NCBI GenBank assembly: GCA_000783305.1
Contig: JROE01000005.1
Coordinates: 124,001-188,000, forward strand
DNA: 64,000 bases
From: Sphingobacteriaceae bacterium DW12
GTDB lineage: Bacteria > Bacteroidota > Bacteroidia > Sphingobacteriales > Sphingobacteriaceae
Reading direction: 5' to 3'
In this document: piece by piece, positions 1-7,956 of the stretch
How the letters are laid out: every line of letters begins with the position of its first letter
Numbering within the stretch: the stretch's first letter is position 1
Notes under the pieces: model-generated
Database searches by the model: none
What the model was told of the DNA's origin: nothing
Seen by the model: the letters and a program-made list of their open reading frames with translations, nothing else
Position numbers and translations under genes: made by a program

Positions 1-158
1 TCGAGCTGATGACGTTGGCTATAGTAGATCCTAATACGTTCGATGAGTTCATCATCTACGATAGAGATTACGGATGAAATACCATACTTAGCAACTTTAA
101 GCGGCGAATCTATGGAGAATGCAAGCCCCAATACCGGGATGTGAAATGAGTGCAACAT
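1..158 (-). CDS. Conserved protein, N-terminal part only
   Basis: An open frame runs from an ATG at 158 off the left edge of the window; an in-frame stop lies just upstream of this ATG. The 52 visible residues begin MLHSFHIPVLGLAFSIDSPL and continue with a run of hydrophobic and acidic residues including GISSVISIVDDEL. This resembles the start of a large conserved Bacteroidota protein that I associate with TIM-barrel, nitronate-monooxygenase-like enzymes, but that link is from memory and the catalytic part is outside the window. It lies about 100 bases beyond the purU stop in the same direction. Reality of the gene is fairly likely; the function is uncertain. Confidence 0.6.
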   Translation of the reverse strand, partial: MLHSFHIPVLGLAFSIDSPLKVAKYGISSVISIVDDELIERIRIYYSQRHQL

Positions 159-257
159 ATGACGTAGTTATATGTTACGAAATAGCTAATAATTCTCCGA
201 AAAAAAAATGTGGAGAAGCGCTATTAAATAATGATGTTAATCACATTTTAGATTTTT

Positions 258-1100
258 CTATTCAAAGACTATGGTCTTATTGCCATCTAACATGACGCGA
301 TCTTCGAGCAAAAGGCGTATGGCTCTAGCTAATACAGCCTTTTCAATCTCTTTGCCAGCTGTCATCATATCTTGTACGGTGTACGTGTGATTCACTCTTC
401 GGGTATCTTGTACAATGATAGGGCCTTCGTCCAAATCGTCTGTCACATAGTGAGCGGTAGCGCCAATGATTTTTACTCCTCTGGTGTATGCTTGTCTGTA
501 GGGATTGGCGCCTATAAATGCCGGAAGGAATGAGTGGTGGATATTGATGATGCGATTCCTGAACTTTCGTACAAAATCTGGTGATAGTATCCGCATGAAC
601 TTAGCTAAGATAAGATAGTCAAAAGGGTATATGGATATTTGGTTAGCAATTTTACTTTCAAACTCCTCTTTACTAATGTTTTCATGTGAAACATAGTGGA
701 AGGGAATATTGAATTTTTTCGTGAATTCCTCTAATTCACTGTAGTTGCCAATGACTGCTTGTATATCTGTGTTCCACGTTTCAAAGTGATGGCGTATAAG
801 GATATCCGCTAAGCAATGATGTTCTTTGGTTACGAGTATGATGATTTTCTTTCGTTCGGAAGGGTTTATTGTAATCTGCGCGTTTGGTGGGAGATTGTCC
901 TTTAAAGACTCCTGCAAGTGTGATGGTTGGTCAATGCTACCGTTACAAACTAATCTGACGAAAAATTTGTTGGATTCCTCATCTACAAATTCACGCATGG
1001 TCACAATATTCAAACGATATTGTGCTACTGTATTGGATATTTTAGCAACTAATCCAACGTCGTCTTGACATTGGATTAGTATGAGTATTTGAGTGTTCAA
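258..1100 (-). CDS. purU: Formyltetrahydrofolate deformylase
   Basis: Hydrolyses 10-formyltetrahydrofolate to formate and tetrahydrofolate in the cytoplasm, balancing the one-carbon pool and supplying formate for purine synthesis. At 280 residues it has the family's usual length. An N-terminal ACT domain (about residues 4-80, starting ILILIQCQDDVGLVAKIS) is followed by a formyltransferase-fold domain. The catalytic signature is clear: NIHHSFLPAF around residue 190 and the later DDLDEGPII carry the expected Asn, His and Asp. It starts 25 bases after the parE stop on the same strand, so it is probably the second gene of a parE-purU transcript. Confidence 0.95.
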   Translation of the reverse strand: MNTQILILIQCQDDVGLVAKISNTVAQYRLNIVTMREFVDEESNKFFVRLVCNGSIDQPSHLQESLKDNLPPNAQITINPSERKKIIILVTKEHHCLADILIRHHFETWNTDIQAVIGNYSELEEFTKKFNIPFHYVSHENISKEEFESKIANQISIYPFDYLILAKFMRILSPDFVRKFRNRIINIHHSFLPAFIGANPYRQAYTRGVKIIGATAHYVTDDLDEGPIIVQDTRRVNHTYTVQDMMTAGKEIEKAVLARAIRLLLEDRVMLDGNKTIVFE

Positions 1101-1125
1101 GGGTTTAGGTTGTGTGGTTCTTTAT

Positions 1126-2979
1126 TTATACTGCTTCTTTGGTCAATTCAGCTTCGATATCTACTTCTACACGAAGATTGTTGACAATGTGTTTCTGTCT
1201 GTCTGGTGTATTCTTACCCATGTAATATTCCAATAGATGCTGGATTTTTTGATCCTTGGATAAGATGACAGGGTCTAACCGGATATCCTTTCCAATAAAC
1301 AATCCAAATTCGGAAGGGGAAATCTCTCCCAACCCTTTGAAACGTGTGATTTCGGGTTTGGCTCCTAGTTTTGCAATGGCGCGCTGTCTCTCCTCGTCTG
1401 AGTAGCAGTAAATCGTTTCTTTCTTGTTTCTGACCCTAAATAGAGGGGTTTGCAAGATTGCAACATGACCTGCTTTTACAAGGTCTGGGAAAAATTGAAG
1501 GAAAAACGTTAGTAGCAACAGACGGATGTGCATGCCGTCGACATCAGCATCTGTAGCGATAACGATATTGTTGTAACGTAGACCGTCTAATCCATCTTCA
1601 ATGTTCAAGGCATGTTGTAGCAGGTTGAACTCTTCATTTTCGTAGACTATCTTTTTGGACATGCCATATGAGTTTAACGGTTTTCCCTTTAAGCTGAATA
1701 CCGCCTGTGTCTGCACATCACGAGATTTGGTGATGGAACCACTTGCTGAATCTCCTTCGGTGATGAAGAGAGTCGTTTCTTGATTCCGTTCGTTCTTGTC
1801 TGAAAAGTGAACTTTGCAATCCCGTAGCTTGCGGTTATGTACCGAAGCCTTTTTTGCACGTTCATTTGCCAATTTTTTGATTCCAGCAATATCCTTACGC
1901 TCTCTCTCGGATTGCATGATGCGCTTTAATAGGGCATCAGCTGTTTCGGAATTGCGGTGCAGGTAATCATCCAAGGCTTTTTTAACAAAGTCGTTGATAA
2001 ACGTACGCACAGTGGGGCCATCGGGACCAACGCTTTGAGAACCTAATTTGGTTTTGGTTTGCGACTCAAATACGGGCTCTTGTACTTTAATGGCAATCGC
2101 TCCAATAATGGACGCGCGTACATCTGCTGCATCAAAGTCTTTTTTATAATATTCGCGGATGGTCTTTACTACTGCTTCCCTAAAGGCTGCTTGGTGTGTA
2201 CCCCCTTGCGTGGTGTGTTGTCCATTGACGAATGAGTAATACTCTTCTCCATATTGCTGCCCATGGGTCAAGGCGATTTCAATATCTTCTCCTTTGAGAT
2301 GAATGATGGGATAACGCATGGACTCTGTCTCGATATTTCGTTCTAACAGGTCTTTAAGTCCATTTTCAGAAATAAACTTTTGTCCATTGAAGTTGATAAC
2401 TAGCCCAGAGTTGAGGAAGACATAATTCCAGATCATATTTTCGACAAACTCCATTCGATACTTGTAGTTCCTAAAGATGCTCTCGTCTGGATAAAATGCT
2501 ACAGCAGTGCCATTGCGTTGAGTGGTTTCTTTTTTCTCATCCGCCATGAGCTCACCCTTGCTGAATTGTGCTATTCGGGTCTCTCCTTGGCGATAGGACT
2601 GTACTGTGAATTGTGAAGATAGTGCATTTACCGCTTTCGTACCCACACCGTTCAAACCTACTGATTTTTGGAAAGCCTTACTATCGTATTTACCACCTGT
2701 ATTTATTTTGGATACTACATCGACTACTGAGCCAATAGGAATTCCACGGCCATAGTCACGTACGGCAACTTTGTTCTCATTGACGGTAATGTCTATAGTC
2801 TTTCCAGCGCCCATTACAAACTCATCGATTGAGTTGTCGACTACTTCTTTTAAAAGTACGTAGATTCCATCATCATATGCTGAGCCGTCTCCCAGCTTAC
2901 CAATGTACATCCCCGGACGTAAGCGGATATGCTCTTTCCAGTCCAGTGATCGTATGCTGTCTTCGTTATATGTCGTCAT
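1126..2979 (-). CDS. parE: DNA topoisomerase IV subunit B
   Basis: ATPase subunit of the type IIA topoisomerase that decatenates daughter chromosomes. The GHKL ATPase domain shows E45 and N49 in [17 protein letters not shown] near residue 75 and [13 protein letters not shown] near 108-120. The Toprim domain has ITEGDSASG and the metal-binding DADVDGMHI. At 617 residues, with the opening [20 protein letters not shown], it fits the ParE branch of Bacteroidota rather than GyrB, which is somewhat longer. The partner parC is not next to it here; purU follows 25 bases downstream. The call ParE over GyrB rests on length and N-terminal signature. Confidence 0.93.
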   Translation of the reverse strand: MTTYNEDSIRSLDWKEHIRLRPGMYIGKLGDGSAYDDGIYVLLKEVVDNSIDEFVMGAGKTIDITVNENKVAVRDYGRGIPIGSVVDVVSKINTGGKYDSKAFQKSVGLNGVGTKAVNALSSQFTVQSYRQGETRIAQFSKGELMADEKKETTQRNGTAVAFYPDESIFRNYKYRMEFVENMIWNYVFLNSGLVINFNGQKFISENGLKDLLERNIETESMRYPIIHLKGEDIEIALTHGQQYGEEYYSFVNGQHTTQGGTHQAAFREAVVKTIREYYKKDFDAADVRASIIGAIAIKVQEPVFESQTKTKLGSQSVGPDGPTVRTFINDFVKKALDDYLHRNSETADALLKRIMQSERERKDIAGIKKLANERAKKASVHNRKLRDCKVHFSDKNERNQETTLFITEGDSASGSITKSRDVQTQAVFSLKGKPLNSYGMSKKIVYENEEFNLLQHALNIEDGLDGLRYNNIVIATDADVDGMHIRLLLLTFFLQFFPDLVKAGHVAILQTPLFRVRNKKETIYCYSDEERQRAIAKLGAKPEITRFKGLGEISPSEFGLFIGKDIRLDPVILSKDQKIQHLLEYYMGKNTPDRQKHIVNNLRVEVDIEAELTKEAV

Positions 2980-3126
2980 AAAGGTGTGAAAATGTTGAAA
3001 GCAAACTTAGATAAACTTGTTTTTTTTCACAAGTATTCCTTCTTTTATATTTTGAGGTATTCGTCTATCCGCTTGGGCAACAAGATATAGAATTAAATCG
3101 ACTTGTAGCTCATAATACGTTTGAAA

Positions 3127-3153
3127 GGCTGCTCCAAGTGAATGGAAGCAGCC
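3127..3153 (-). terminator. Hairpin downstream of the 3181-3585 lipoprotein gene
   Basis: Inverted repeat GGCTGCTCCA / TGGAAGCAGCC with a 6-base loop lies just past the end of the minus-strand lipoprotein gene. On the minus strand only three T residues follow, so it is a weak intrinsic terminator at best. Confidence 0.5.
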
Positions 3154-3180
3154 CTCAGGGATTATATTAAAGGAAAATAG

Positions 3181-3585
3181 TTAAAAGGTATATTCTAGTG
3201 AGGCTTTTAAACTGTCTGCGGTAGATTTGAAAGTTTCAGTTTTTACAATTTGATTGTCGACTTTGATATCTAATTTAACCTCTCCGTTTCCAGAGGCTTT
3301 GAAAGCTAGTTTTGCTTTTTCGCCCGGTTTGGCTACCATTCTTTTGAATGCCGTATTGAAAGGTACTTGTCCAGCGACATTCGTAGAATCTTTTCCAAGA
3401 CTATCGGTAAAGCTTAGCTCCCCATGTTTGATCTCTTTGGTTTTTGAAGATATGCTGTACTCAATCTTAACTTTCTTTGGATATTGGGATACATCTTTGT
3501 CATCATCACATGAGTAAAGTAGTGTTGTACTAAACAATAATGTAGCAGCAGCTAAAATACTTGATTTGAATTTCATCTTGTTCAT
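3181..3585 (-). CDS. Small lipoprotein of unknown function
   Basis: A 134-residue protein with an N-terminal hydrophobic segment ending in a lipobox (LLYSC, Cys at about 26) followed by four aspartates, as in many surface-exposed Bacteroidota lipoproteins. The mature part is rich in beta-forming sequence and charged residues (for example VKLDIKVDNQIVKTETF), which suggests one small Ig- or lipocalin-like beta domain. I do not recognise a family. It stands alone, with a hairpin downstream and the divergent BlaI-type regulator 290 bases upstream. Confidence 0.75.
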   Translation of the reverse strand: MNKMKFKSSILAAATLLFSTTLLYSCDDDKDVSQYPKKVKIEYSISSKTKEIKHGELSFTDSLGKDSTNVAGQVPFNTAFKRMVAKPGEKAKLAFKASGNGEVKLDIKVDNQIVKTETFKSTADSLKASLEYTF

Positions 3586-3860
3586 TTCAGTTATGTTAAA
3601 TATTAAATGTAATAGATGATTGCCGGCAAATCATGATTCGTTTTATAAGACGGGCCGTATATAGAATATGCTACAGTAGGAATGTGTTTTGATTTTTAGA
3701 AAGTGGCTTCCGGAGGCCTATCGGTGACTTTTTTGGTTCCCTTTAGTCAGTATTTTTTCTATCTTTTAGGTGTTTTGTTAATTTTATTTTACTGATAATC
3801 AGTTAGTTTCATTTGTTTTTAAAATATTTTTGGCTGAAATTCTTTTTTCATAAATATTCT

Positions 3861-3878
3861 ATTCTATATTTGTAGAAT
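3861..3878. promoter_or_regulatory. Promoter -7 element inside an ATTCTA/TAGAAT dyad (candidate BlaI-type operator)
   Basis: A perfect 6+6 base dyad, ATTCTA-6 bases-TAGAAT, contains the Bacteroidota -7 element TATATTTG (3865-3872) and its right arm overlaps the ATG at 3877. BlaI/MecI dimers are known to bind dyads with TA-rich arms over their own promoters, so this is the natural autoregulatory site. The expected transcription start falls almost on the ATG, implying a leaderless or nearly leaderless mRNA. Confidence 0.6.
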
Positions 3879-4272
3879 GAATTCTAATGATATAGAAAAG
3901 AATCTTTCTAAGAAGGAAGAAGAATTGATGGATTATATCTGGCAAGCGGGTAAACCGTTTTTAAAAGATATCATCGAATGCTATCCTGATCCGAAGCCTG
4001 CTACGACGACCATTGCAACGCTTTTGAAACGTCTGCATGAGAAGGGTGTCGTTGATTATGAGACATTTGGCAATTCGAGAAGATATTTTCCGTTGATAAA
4101 GAAAGAAGCTTACTTTTCTAACCAAATGAGTGGAATGATTAAGCAATTCTTTAATGATTCGACCCTGCAATTTGCTTCGTTTTTCACGTCATCAGCAAAT
4201 TTGAGCGATAAAGAACTGGAGGGTTTGAAAAAAATAGTAGATCAAGAACTTAAAAAGAGAAACGATGATTGA
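3877..4272 (+). CDS. BlaI/MecI/CopY-family transcriptional repressor
   Basis: A 131-residue DNA-binding repressor. The winged-helix domain spans about residues 8-85, with the family pattern LSKKEEELMDYIWQAGKPFL, then TTTIATLLKRLHEKGVVDYE as recognition helix and wing, and a C-terminal dimerisation helix. In the BlaI/BlaR1 paradigm the repressor sits on an operator at its own promoter and is removed by proteolysis when the membrane sensor is activated. The stop overlaps the start of the sensor gene by 8 bases, so the two are translationally coupled. No beta-lactamase gene is adjacent, so the regulated target besides this operon is unknown. Confidence 0.93.
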   Translation: MNSNDIEKNLSKKEEELMDYIWQAGKPFLKDIIECYPDPKPATTTIATLLKRLHEKGVVDYETFGNSRRYFPLIKKEAYFSNQMSGMIKQFFNDSTLQFASFFTSSANLSDKELEGLKKIVDQELKKRNDD

Positions 4273-5986
4273 GTTTGTTTTTAAATTCGTTGCAGGTTCG
4301 ACAATCTTTATTGTCTTGTATTTTGCCCTGCTTCAGTATGTGAAGTCATTCCGTATTAACAGATGGTATTTGTTATCGTCTCTACTGCTGGCTTTGCTTA
4401 TCCCATTTTTCGTCTTTGAAGTGGAAGCCCCTGTCGAAAAATACGTAGAGTTGCCGACTTATGAACACGTGCAAACATTAAGTGAGGAACCCATTGCTTT
4501 AGCGGCGAGTAGTTCTGCATCCTCGTCAAGTACTATGGCCGGGGCAGCTCTTGTAGAGCCGTCAGAAAACAATAGTTGGGGGGGATATCTGTTTGTTGGT
4601 GTTATACTGCTGTATTTTGTAGGAGCGATCGCTATGGCCATTCGTTTTAATCGAAACCTCCGAAAACTGTATCTCAAAATAGTACATGCGGAGACCGTGA
4701 GAAGAGATGATGTGACCATCATTCTTATAAATGACCAGGTCTCGCCGTTCAGTTTTTTTAAGTATCTCTTTGTTAATAGAGAGGAGTATTTTGATGGCTT
4801 AGCACAAGATATTGTCGATCATGAAAGGGCTCATATCGAGCAAAACCATACGTGGGATATTATATTCATTGAGATTTTGCTGATTGTATTCTGGTTCAAC
4901 CCTGCATTGTATTTTTATAAAAGAGCTATACAGACCAATCATGAATTTTTGGCGGATGAAGCAGTTGTCTCCACTCGCAATCATTTTGACTACCTCGCAT
5001 TGCTGTTGCAATCTGTCTCGCAAAGACAGGTGGTGACGTTGGTCAGCCCATTTAACCATTCTTTGATAAAAAAGAGATTACTTATGATTACTAAGAAAAG
5101 ATCAGCACTCCAAACGAATGCTTTCCAACTACTCGCTATCATGGTTTTGATCGGAACCATTGCGCTGTTCAGCAAAAGGACATATGCTCAGGCTGAAAAA
5201 GATACGTTAAGGAATACGAATTTATCCTCTGTCACCAATTCATTGATAGGTCTGGATACATTAGGTCCTGACTCGACATTGTGTGCAGATTCATTGATTC
5301 CTCATCCTCCAACTGCCCCCACCTCGCCAACAGCTTTAGAGAATGACTCTCTGCCTTTGGATATGGTCGTGGCGATGGATTCCCTGAAATTGGATATGGA
5401 TTTATCTTTTCTTTCTTCCCCCGAATTCATGAAGAGCGTAGTTTCTACTGAAGATATCGGACGCATGGTGAGTGATGTAATGGCATCGACAAATTTTACA
5501 GAAGATATTCAAAAGATTGTAGACGGTGCGGTGAAGAGTGGTCAACAAAATCCTGATTCACCTGAGTTTAAGGCCATGATAAAGCGTATCGAGAAAAATG
5601 CAAAGGCAATTGAGAAAAAATTTAATTCACCTGAGTTCAAAGCTAATATTGCAAAAATAGAGGCAAATGCAGCGAAGATAGAGGAGCATTATAATTCTCC
5701 AGAATTCAAAGCTAAGATTGCGAAGATAGAGGCCGATGCGGCTGAAATCGAAAAGAGATACAACTCGCCAGAGTTTAAAGCTAAGATTGCCAAGATAGAA
5801 AGAGAAGCTGAAGAGCGTGGAGAGAGAGCTGCTGAAATTGCCGAAAGAAAGGCCGAACGAGCAGAAAGGGATGCCGAACGGAGAGCCGATCGTGCTGAAA
5901 GAGAGGCAGAGCGTGCTGCAGAACGTGCGGAAAGAGCGGCCGAAAGGGCTATGGAAAAGAAAGAAAAATCAAATGATAAGTGGTAG
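4265..5986 (+). CDS. BlaR1/MecR1-type M56 peptidase sensor with C-terminal repeats
   Basis: Membrane zinc metalloprotease sensor, partner of the repressor just upstream. Membrane segments lie near residues 5-25, 33-50 and 110-130. The M56 zinc motif HERAH follows at about 190, then a hydrophobic helix (IIFIEILLIVFWFNP) and the conserved NHEFLADE. A fourth membrane segment lies around 285-303. Instead of a penicillin-binding domain, the rest is a linker and then four copies of a 23-residue unit beginning SPEFKA (from residue 432; DNA 5558-5833), followed by an about 50-residue Ala/Glu/Arg tail that should form a coiled coil. The tail is low-complexity and may have grown by repeat expansion. 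The signal sensed is unknown. Proteolysis of the repressor is inferred from the family. Confidence 0.88.
   Translation: MIEFVFKFVAGSTIFIVLYFALLQYVKSFRINRWYLLSSLLLALLIPFFVFEVEAPVEKYVELPTYEHVQTLSEEPIALAASSSASSSSTMAGAALVEPSENNSWGGYLFVGVILLYFVGAIAMAIRFNRNLRKLYLKIVHAETVRRDDVTIILINDQVSPFSFFKYLFVNREEYFDGLAQDIVDHERAHIEQNHTWDIIFIEILLIVFWFNPALYFYKRAIQTNHEFLADEAVVSTRNHFDYLALLLQSVSQRQVVTLVSPFNHSLIKKRLLMITKKRSALQTNAFQLLAIMVLIGTIALFSKRTYAQAEKDTLRNTNLSSVTNSLIGLDTLGPDSTLCADSLIPHPPTAPTSPTALENDSLPLDMVVAMDSLKLDMDLSFLSSPEFMKSVVSTEDIGRMVSDVMASTNFTEDIQKIVDGAVKSGQQNPDSPEFKAMIKRIEKNAKAIEKKFNSPEFKANIAKIEANAAKIEEHYNSPEFKAKIAKIEADAAEIEKRYNSPEFKAKIAKIEREAEERGERAAEIAERKAERAERDAERRADRAEREAERAAERAERAAERAMEKKEKSNDKW
5558..5833 (+). 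repeat. Four 69-bp in-frame tandem repeats in the M56 sensor gene
   Basis: Units start at 5558, 5627, 5696 and 5765, each encoding SPEFKA followed by an amphipathic Ile/Lys/Glu helix; the last unit diverges into the Arg/Glu-rich tail. Units 2 to 4 are the most alike at the protein level. Codon use varies between units (tcacct, tctcca, tcgcca), which means the repeats are not a very recent duplication. Confidence 0.9.
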
Positions 5987-6046
5987 GGACTCGCGCGCAG
6001 ATTACTAATACTGTTTTATATGTTTATTGTGGCTTTGGCCAACAAA

Positions 6047-6073
6047 AAAAGAGGGGATTTTTTCCCCTCTTTT
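6047..6073. terminator. Bidirectional intrinsic terminator
   Basis: Perfect inverted repeat AAAAGAGGGGA / TCCCCTCTTTT with a 5-base T loop, placed between the convergent M56 sensor gene and the cupin gene. The A and T tracts on each side allow it to work in both directions. Confidence 0.9.
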
Positions 6074-6082
6074 GCTTGATTG

Positions 6083-6583
6083 CTATCTGCCAAAGTCGTC
6101 TTGTACACGTACAATGTCATCTTCGTCTGAGGGATTCTCGATGTCTGTGTGTTGCCATATTTCAGCCAATACACCATATTCCTGTAATCCCACCAAGCGG
6201 TGGCGTTCTCCTTGTTTCAGTTTGATACTTTCTCCCTCGGTTAGTTTTCTAACCTCTTGCTCTTCATCGGTAGTGCTAGTTACTACGCCAACATTGCCGC
6301 GGATTACTCTCCATATTTCGGCACGACGATGATGATACTGCCACGAAAGGCGCTTGTCTGGGGCAACAATTAGGATTTTTGGACTTAGTTTTCCAGATAT
6401 CTTTAGTCCCTGGACATCTAGTCCTTCAAAATATTCGTCAGCAAACTGCTGAGCCTGATCTTCGTTTATGACGAAAAATCCACCCCAAGGGCGAGTTTGG
6501 TCTTGTTTTTCAATTTTAAATCCTTTGTCTAAGAGGATTTTTTCTATTTCATTGAATAATTCTGATTTATCTACGTATTCCAT
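6083..6583 (-). CDS. Cupin protein related to mannose-6-phosphate isomerase, type II
   Basis: A 166-residue single-domain cupin. The core carries the metal-binding pattern of the phosphomannose isomerase C-terminal domain: RLSWQYHHRRAEIWRVIRG, then GESIKLKQGERHRL and VLAEIWQ, giving the His/His/Glu/His ligand set. The N-terminal RPWGGFFVI matches the Arg-Pro-Trp-Gly opening of type II isomerases. The nucleotidyltransferase half of bifunctional ManC is absent. Likely role is isomerisation or binding of a phosphorylated sugar; which sugar cannot be told. It is single-gene, ended by the terminator at 6047-6073. Confidence 0.85.
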   Translation of the reverse strand: MEYVDKSELFNEIEKILLDKGFKIEKQDQTRPWGGFFVINEDQAQQFADEYFEGLDVQGLKISGKLSPKILIVAPDKRLSWQYHHRRAEIWRVIRGNVGVVTSTTDEEQEVRKLTEGESIKLKQGERHRLVGLQEYGVLAEIWQHTDIENPSDEDDIVRVQDDFGR

Positions 6584-6672
6584 TTCTATTTGATTTACTT
6601 ATGGCGATGAAGTTAGGCTTTTTTTTAAAATTTACCACTAATATTGTGACTTTCAATTTACGAATTTATCTC

Positions 6673-6680
6673 TACCTTTG
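6673..6680 (+). promoter_or_regulatory. Bacteroidota -7 promoter element (TACCTTTG)
   Basis: Exact TAnnTTTG match, about 130 bases before the imelysin-like gene; the transcript would start near 6687, leaving a leader of about 120 nt. No clear -33 element was found. Confidence 0.6.
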
Positions 6681-6689
6681 CAAACGTTT

Positions 6690-6795
6690 TTATTCATTCA
6701 GATCAATGGGCGAAGCCAGATTGAAATAGTCTGTACCGAGGTTGTTTGATGGGCGATGGTCCTGAAGGGGCTACAAAGGTCTGAACATTAATATA
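6690..6795 (+). ncRNA. Probable structured 5' leader of the imelysin-like gene
   Basis: The leader can fold: an outer pairing of TTCAGATC (near 6696) with GGTCTGAA (near 6778, one G-U pair) encloses a perfect small hairpin CAAT-G-GGC/GCC-AG-ATTG, a CAGA/TCTG hairpin and a GC-rich element near 6750-6765. ATGGGCGA occurs twice. This looks like a cis-regulatory RNA, but I could not match it to a riboswitch class; regulation by metal would suit the downstream family. Inference from base pairing only. Confidence 0.4.
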
Positions 6796-6808
6796 TTAAG
6801 TAATACGA

Positions 6809-7795
6809 ATGAAAAGCAGATATTTGGGGTTGGCTCTAATTCCAATCCTGGGCAGTTGTTCTACAAATCAAGATAAGGTCAATACGCAAGTAAAGGTCAT
6901 AGACAATATCGAATCCCATATTATTCTTCCTACACATCAGCTTTTATGCGAGCGAGTCATAGACCTGCAGGCGGCAGTAGCGAGAATTGAGATTGGAGAT
7001 GATCTTTCGTTATTACAAGCGCGCGAGGCTTGGTTCGAAGCGCGTGAGCTTTGGGAGCAAGCGGAGGGTTATTACGTCGATGATTTGCATGCCGCGGCTA
7101 TCCGCAGTCGAATGGACAAACGATTGATGTTTGCGTCAAATGATATGGATTATGGGGCGCAATTAGGTGAACTTCAGTTGATTGAGGGAATTTTATGGGG
7201 CTCTGAGGGTATCAAAGTATCGGCTGAAATGACGGATGCAGAGCTTCAAGGATTAATGACGATTACAACCAGTATGGTAGAGCAGAGTAAGCAATTGCTT
7301 GCTTTGGCACGGGAAGCCTCGTCAGATGTTTCGACGCTGCGCGCTAGAGGAGATGAGGAGCGTACGATCAGCCGTCAAAAGAGGCTGAAGGGCTATGTTG
7401 AGCGGATGATTACGGTTACGGATGAAATCATCGATGAAAAGATAGCTGATAATTATCTTCATCCAGAAAATGCTACTCTTGAAAATCCCTATAGTGACAA
7501 TATCAAATTTGATATCTTGAATAATCTCATTTCTATCGAAAACTTGTATACGGGCAAGTTGGATTTGCATAAAGGATTGGGGATTTCTACCGTTGTGGGA
7601 CACCAAGATAGTGAATTGGACGCTAAGGTCCGCAAGTCTATTGAAGAGTCTAAAAAAGCTATTAATGCTCTTCCTGAATCATATACCATGGCGCTCATTC
7701 ACGATAGGGATGCTGTGTTGGTTGCTAAAGTTAAACTTCAGTTATTGCAAGAGCTGCTTAAGGTGCAACTTTTGCCAATCGTTGCCCAAATCTGA
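6809..7795 (+). CDS. Imelysin-like (peptidase M75 family) lipoprotein
   Basis: A 328-residue lipoprotein: signal sequence with lipobox LGSC (Cys about 17), then an all-helical domain. Family landmarks are ALTREAW-like REAWFEARELWEQAEGYY (about 75-95), the LGELQLIEGILWG segment standing where imelysins carry the GxHxxE motif, and NPYSDNIKFDILNNLISIENLYTG in the second half. In this version the GxHxxE His is replaced, so metal binding may be altered or lost. Imelysin-like proteins are usually envelope proteins linked to iron uptake. The gene stands alone behind a structured leader. Family assignment is good; function is unproven. Confidence 0.8.
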   Translation: MKSRYLGLALIPILGSCSTNQDKVNTQVKVIDNIESHIILPTHQLLCERVIDLQAAVARIEIGDDLSLLQAREAWFEARELWEQAEGYYVDDLHAAAIRSRMDKRLMFASNDMDYGAQLGELQLIEGILWGSEGIKVSAEMTDAELQGLMTITTSMVEQSKQLLALAREASSDVSTLRARGDEERTISRQKRLKGYVERMITVTDEIIDEKIADNYLHPENATLENPYSDNIKFDILNNLISIENLYTGKLDLHKGLGISTVVGHQDSELDAKVRKSIEESKKAINALPESYTMALIHDRDAVLVAKVKLQLLQELLKVQLLPIVAQI

Positions 7796-7956
7796 TAGCT
7801 GTCCTAGTTCAACGATTTTACTTGTGAAAAAAGGCAAGTTTGTCTAAGTTTGCCCATAAGTGTGCGTGTAAGTAAACCATCATTGAATAAATGACAGGTA
7901 CGCTTTGTTTATACTTCATTTCGATATTTTTTGAGCATTTACTATATTTTTTAATC

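Noticed and set aside
3877..5986. Beta-lactam resistance locus
   Set aside because: The pair resembles BlaI/BlaR1 in family only; there is no beta-lactamase or PBP gene nearby and the sensor lacks the penicillin-binding domain.
6690..6800. Fluoride-type riboswitch suggested by GGCGATGG in the leader
   Set aside because: The rest of the fluoride motif (the matched CC arm, the TAACC core and the closing pseudoknot segment) is not present in the right order.
7891..7956. Upstream in-frame ATG for the Pif1-like helicase
   Set aside because: It adds 22 hydrophobic residues unlike any helicase N-terminus; the ATG at 7957 begins the conserved part.
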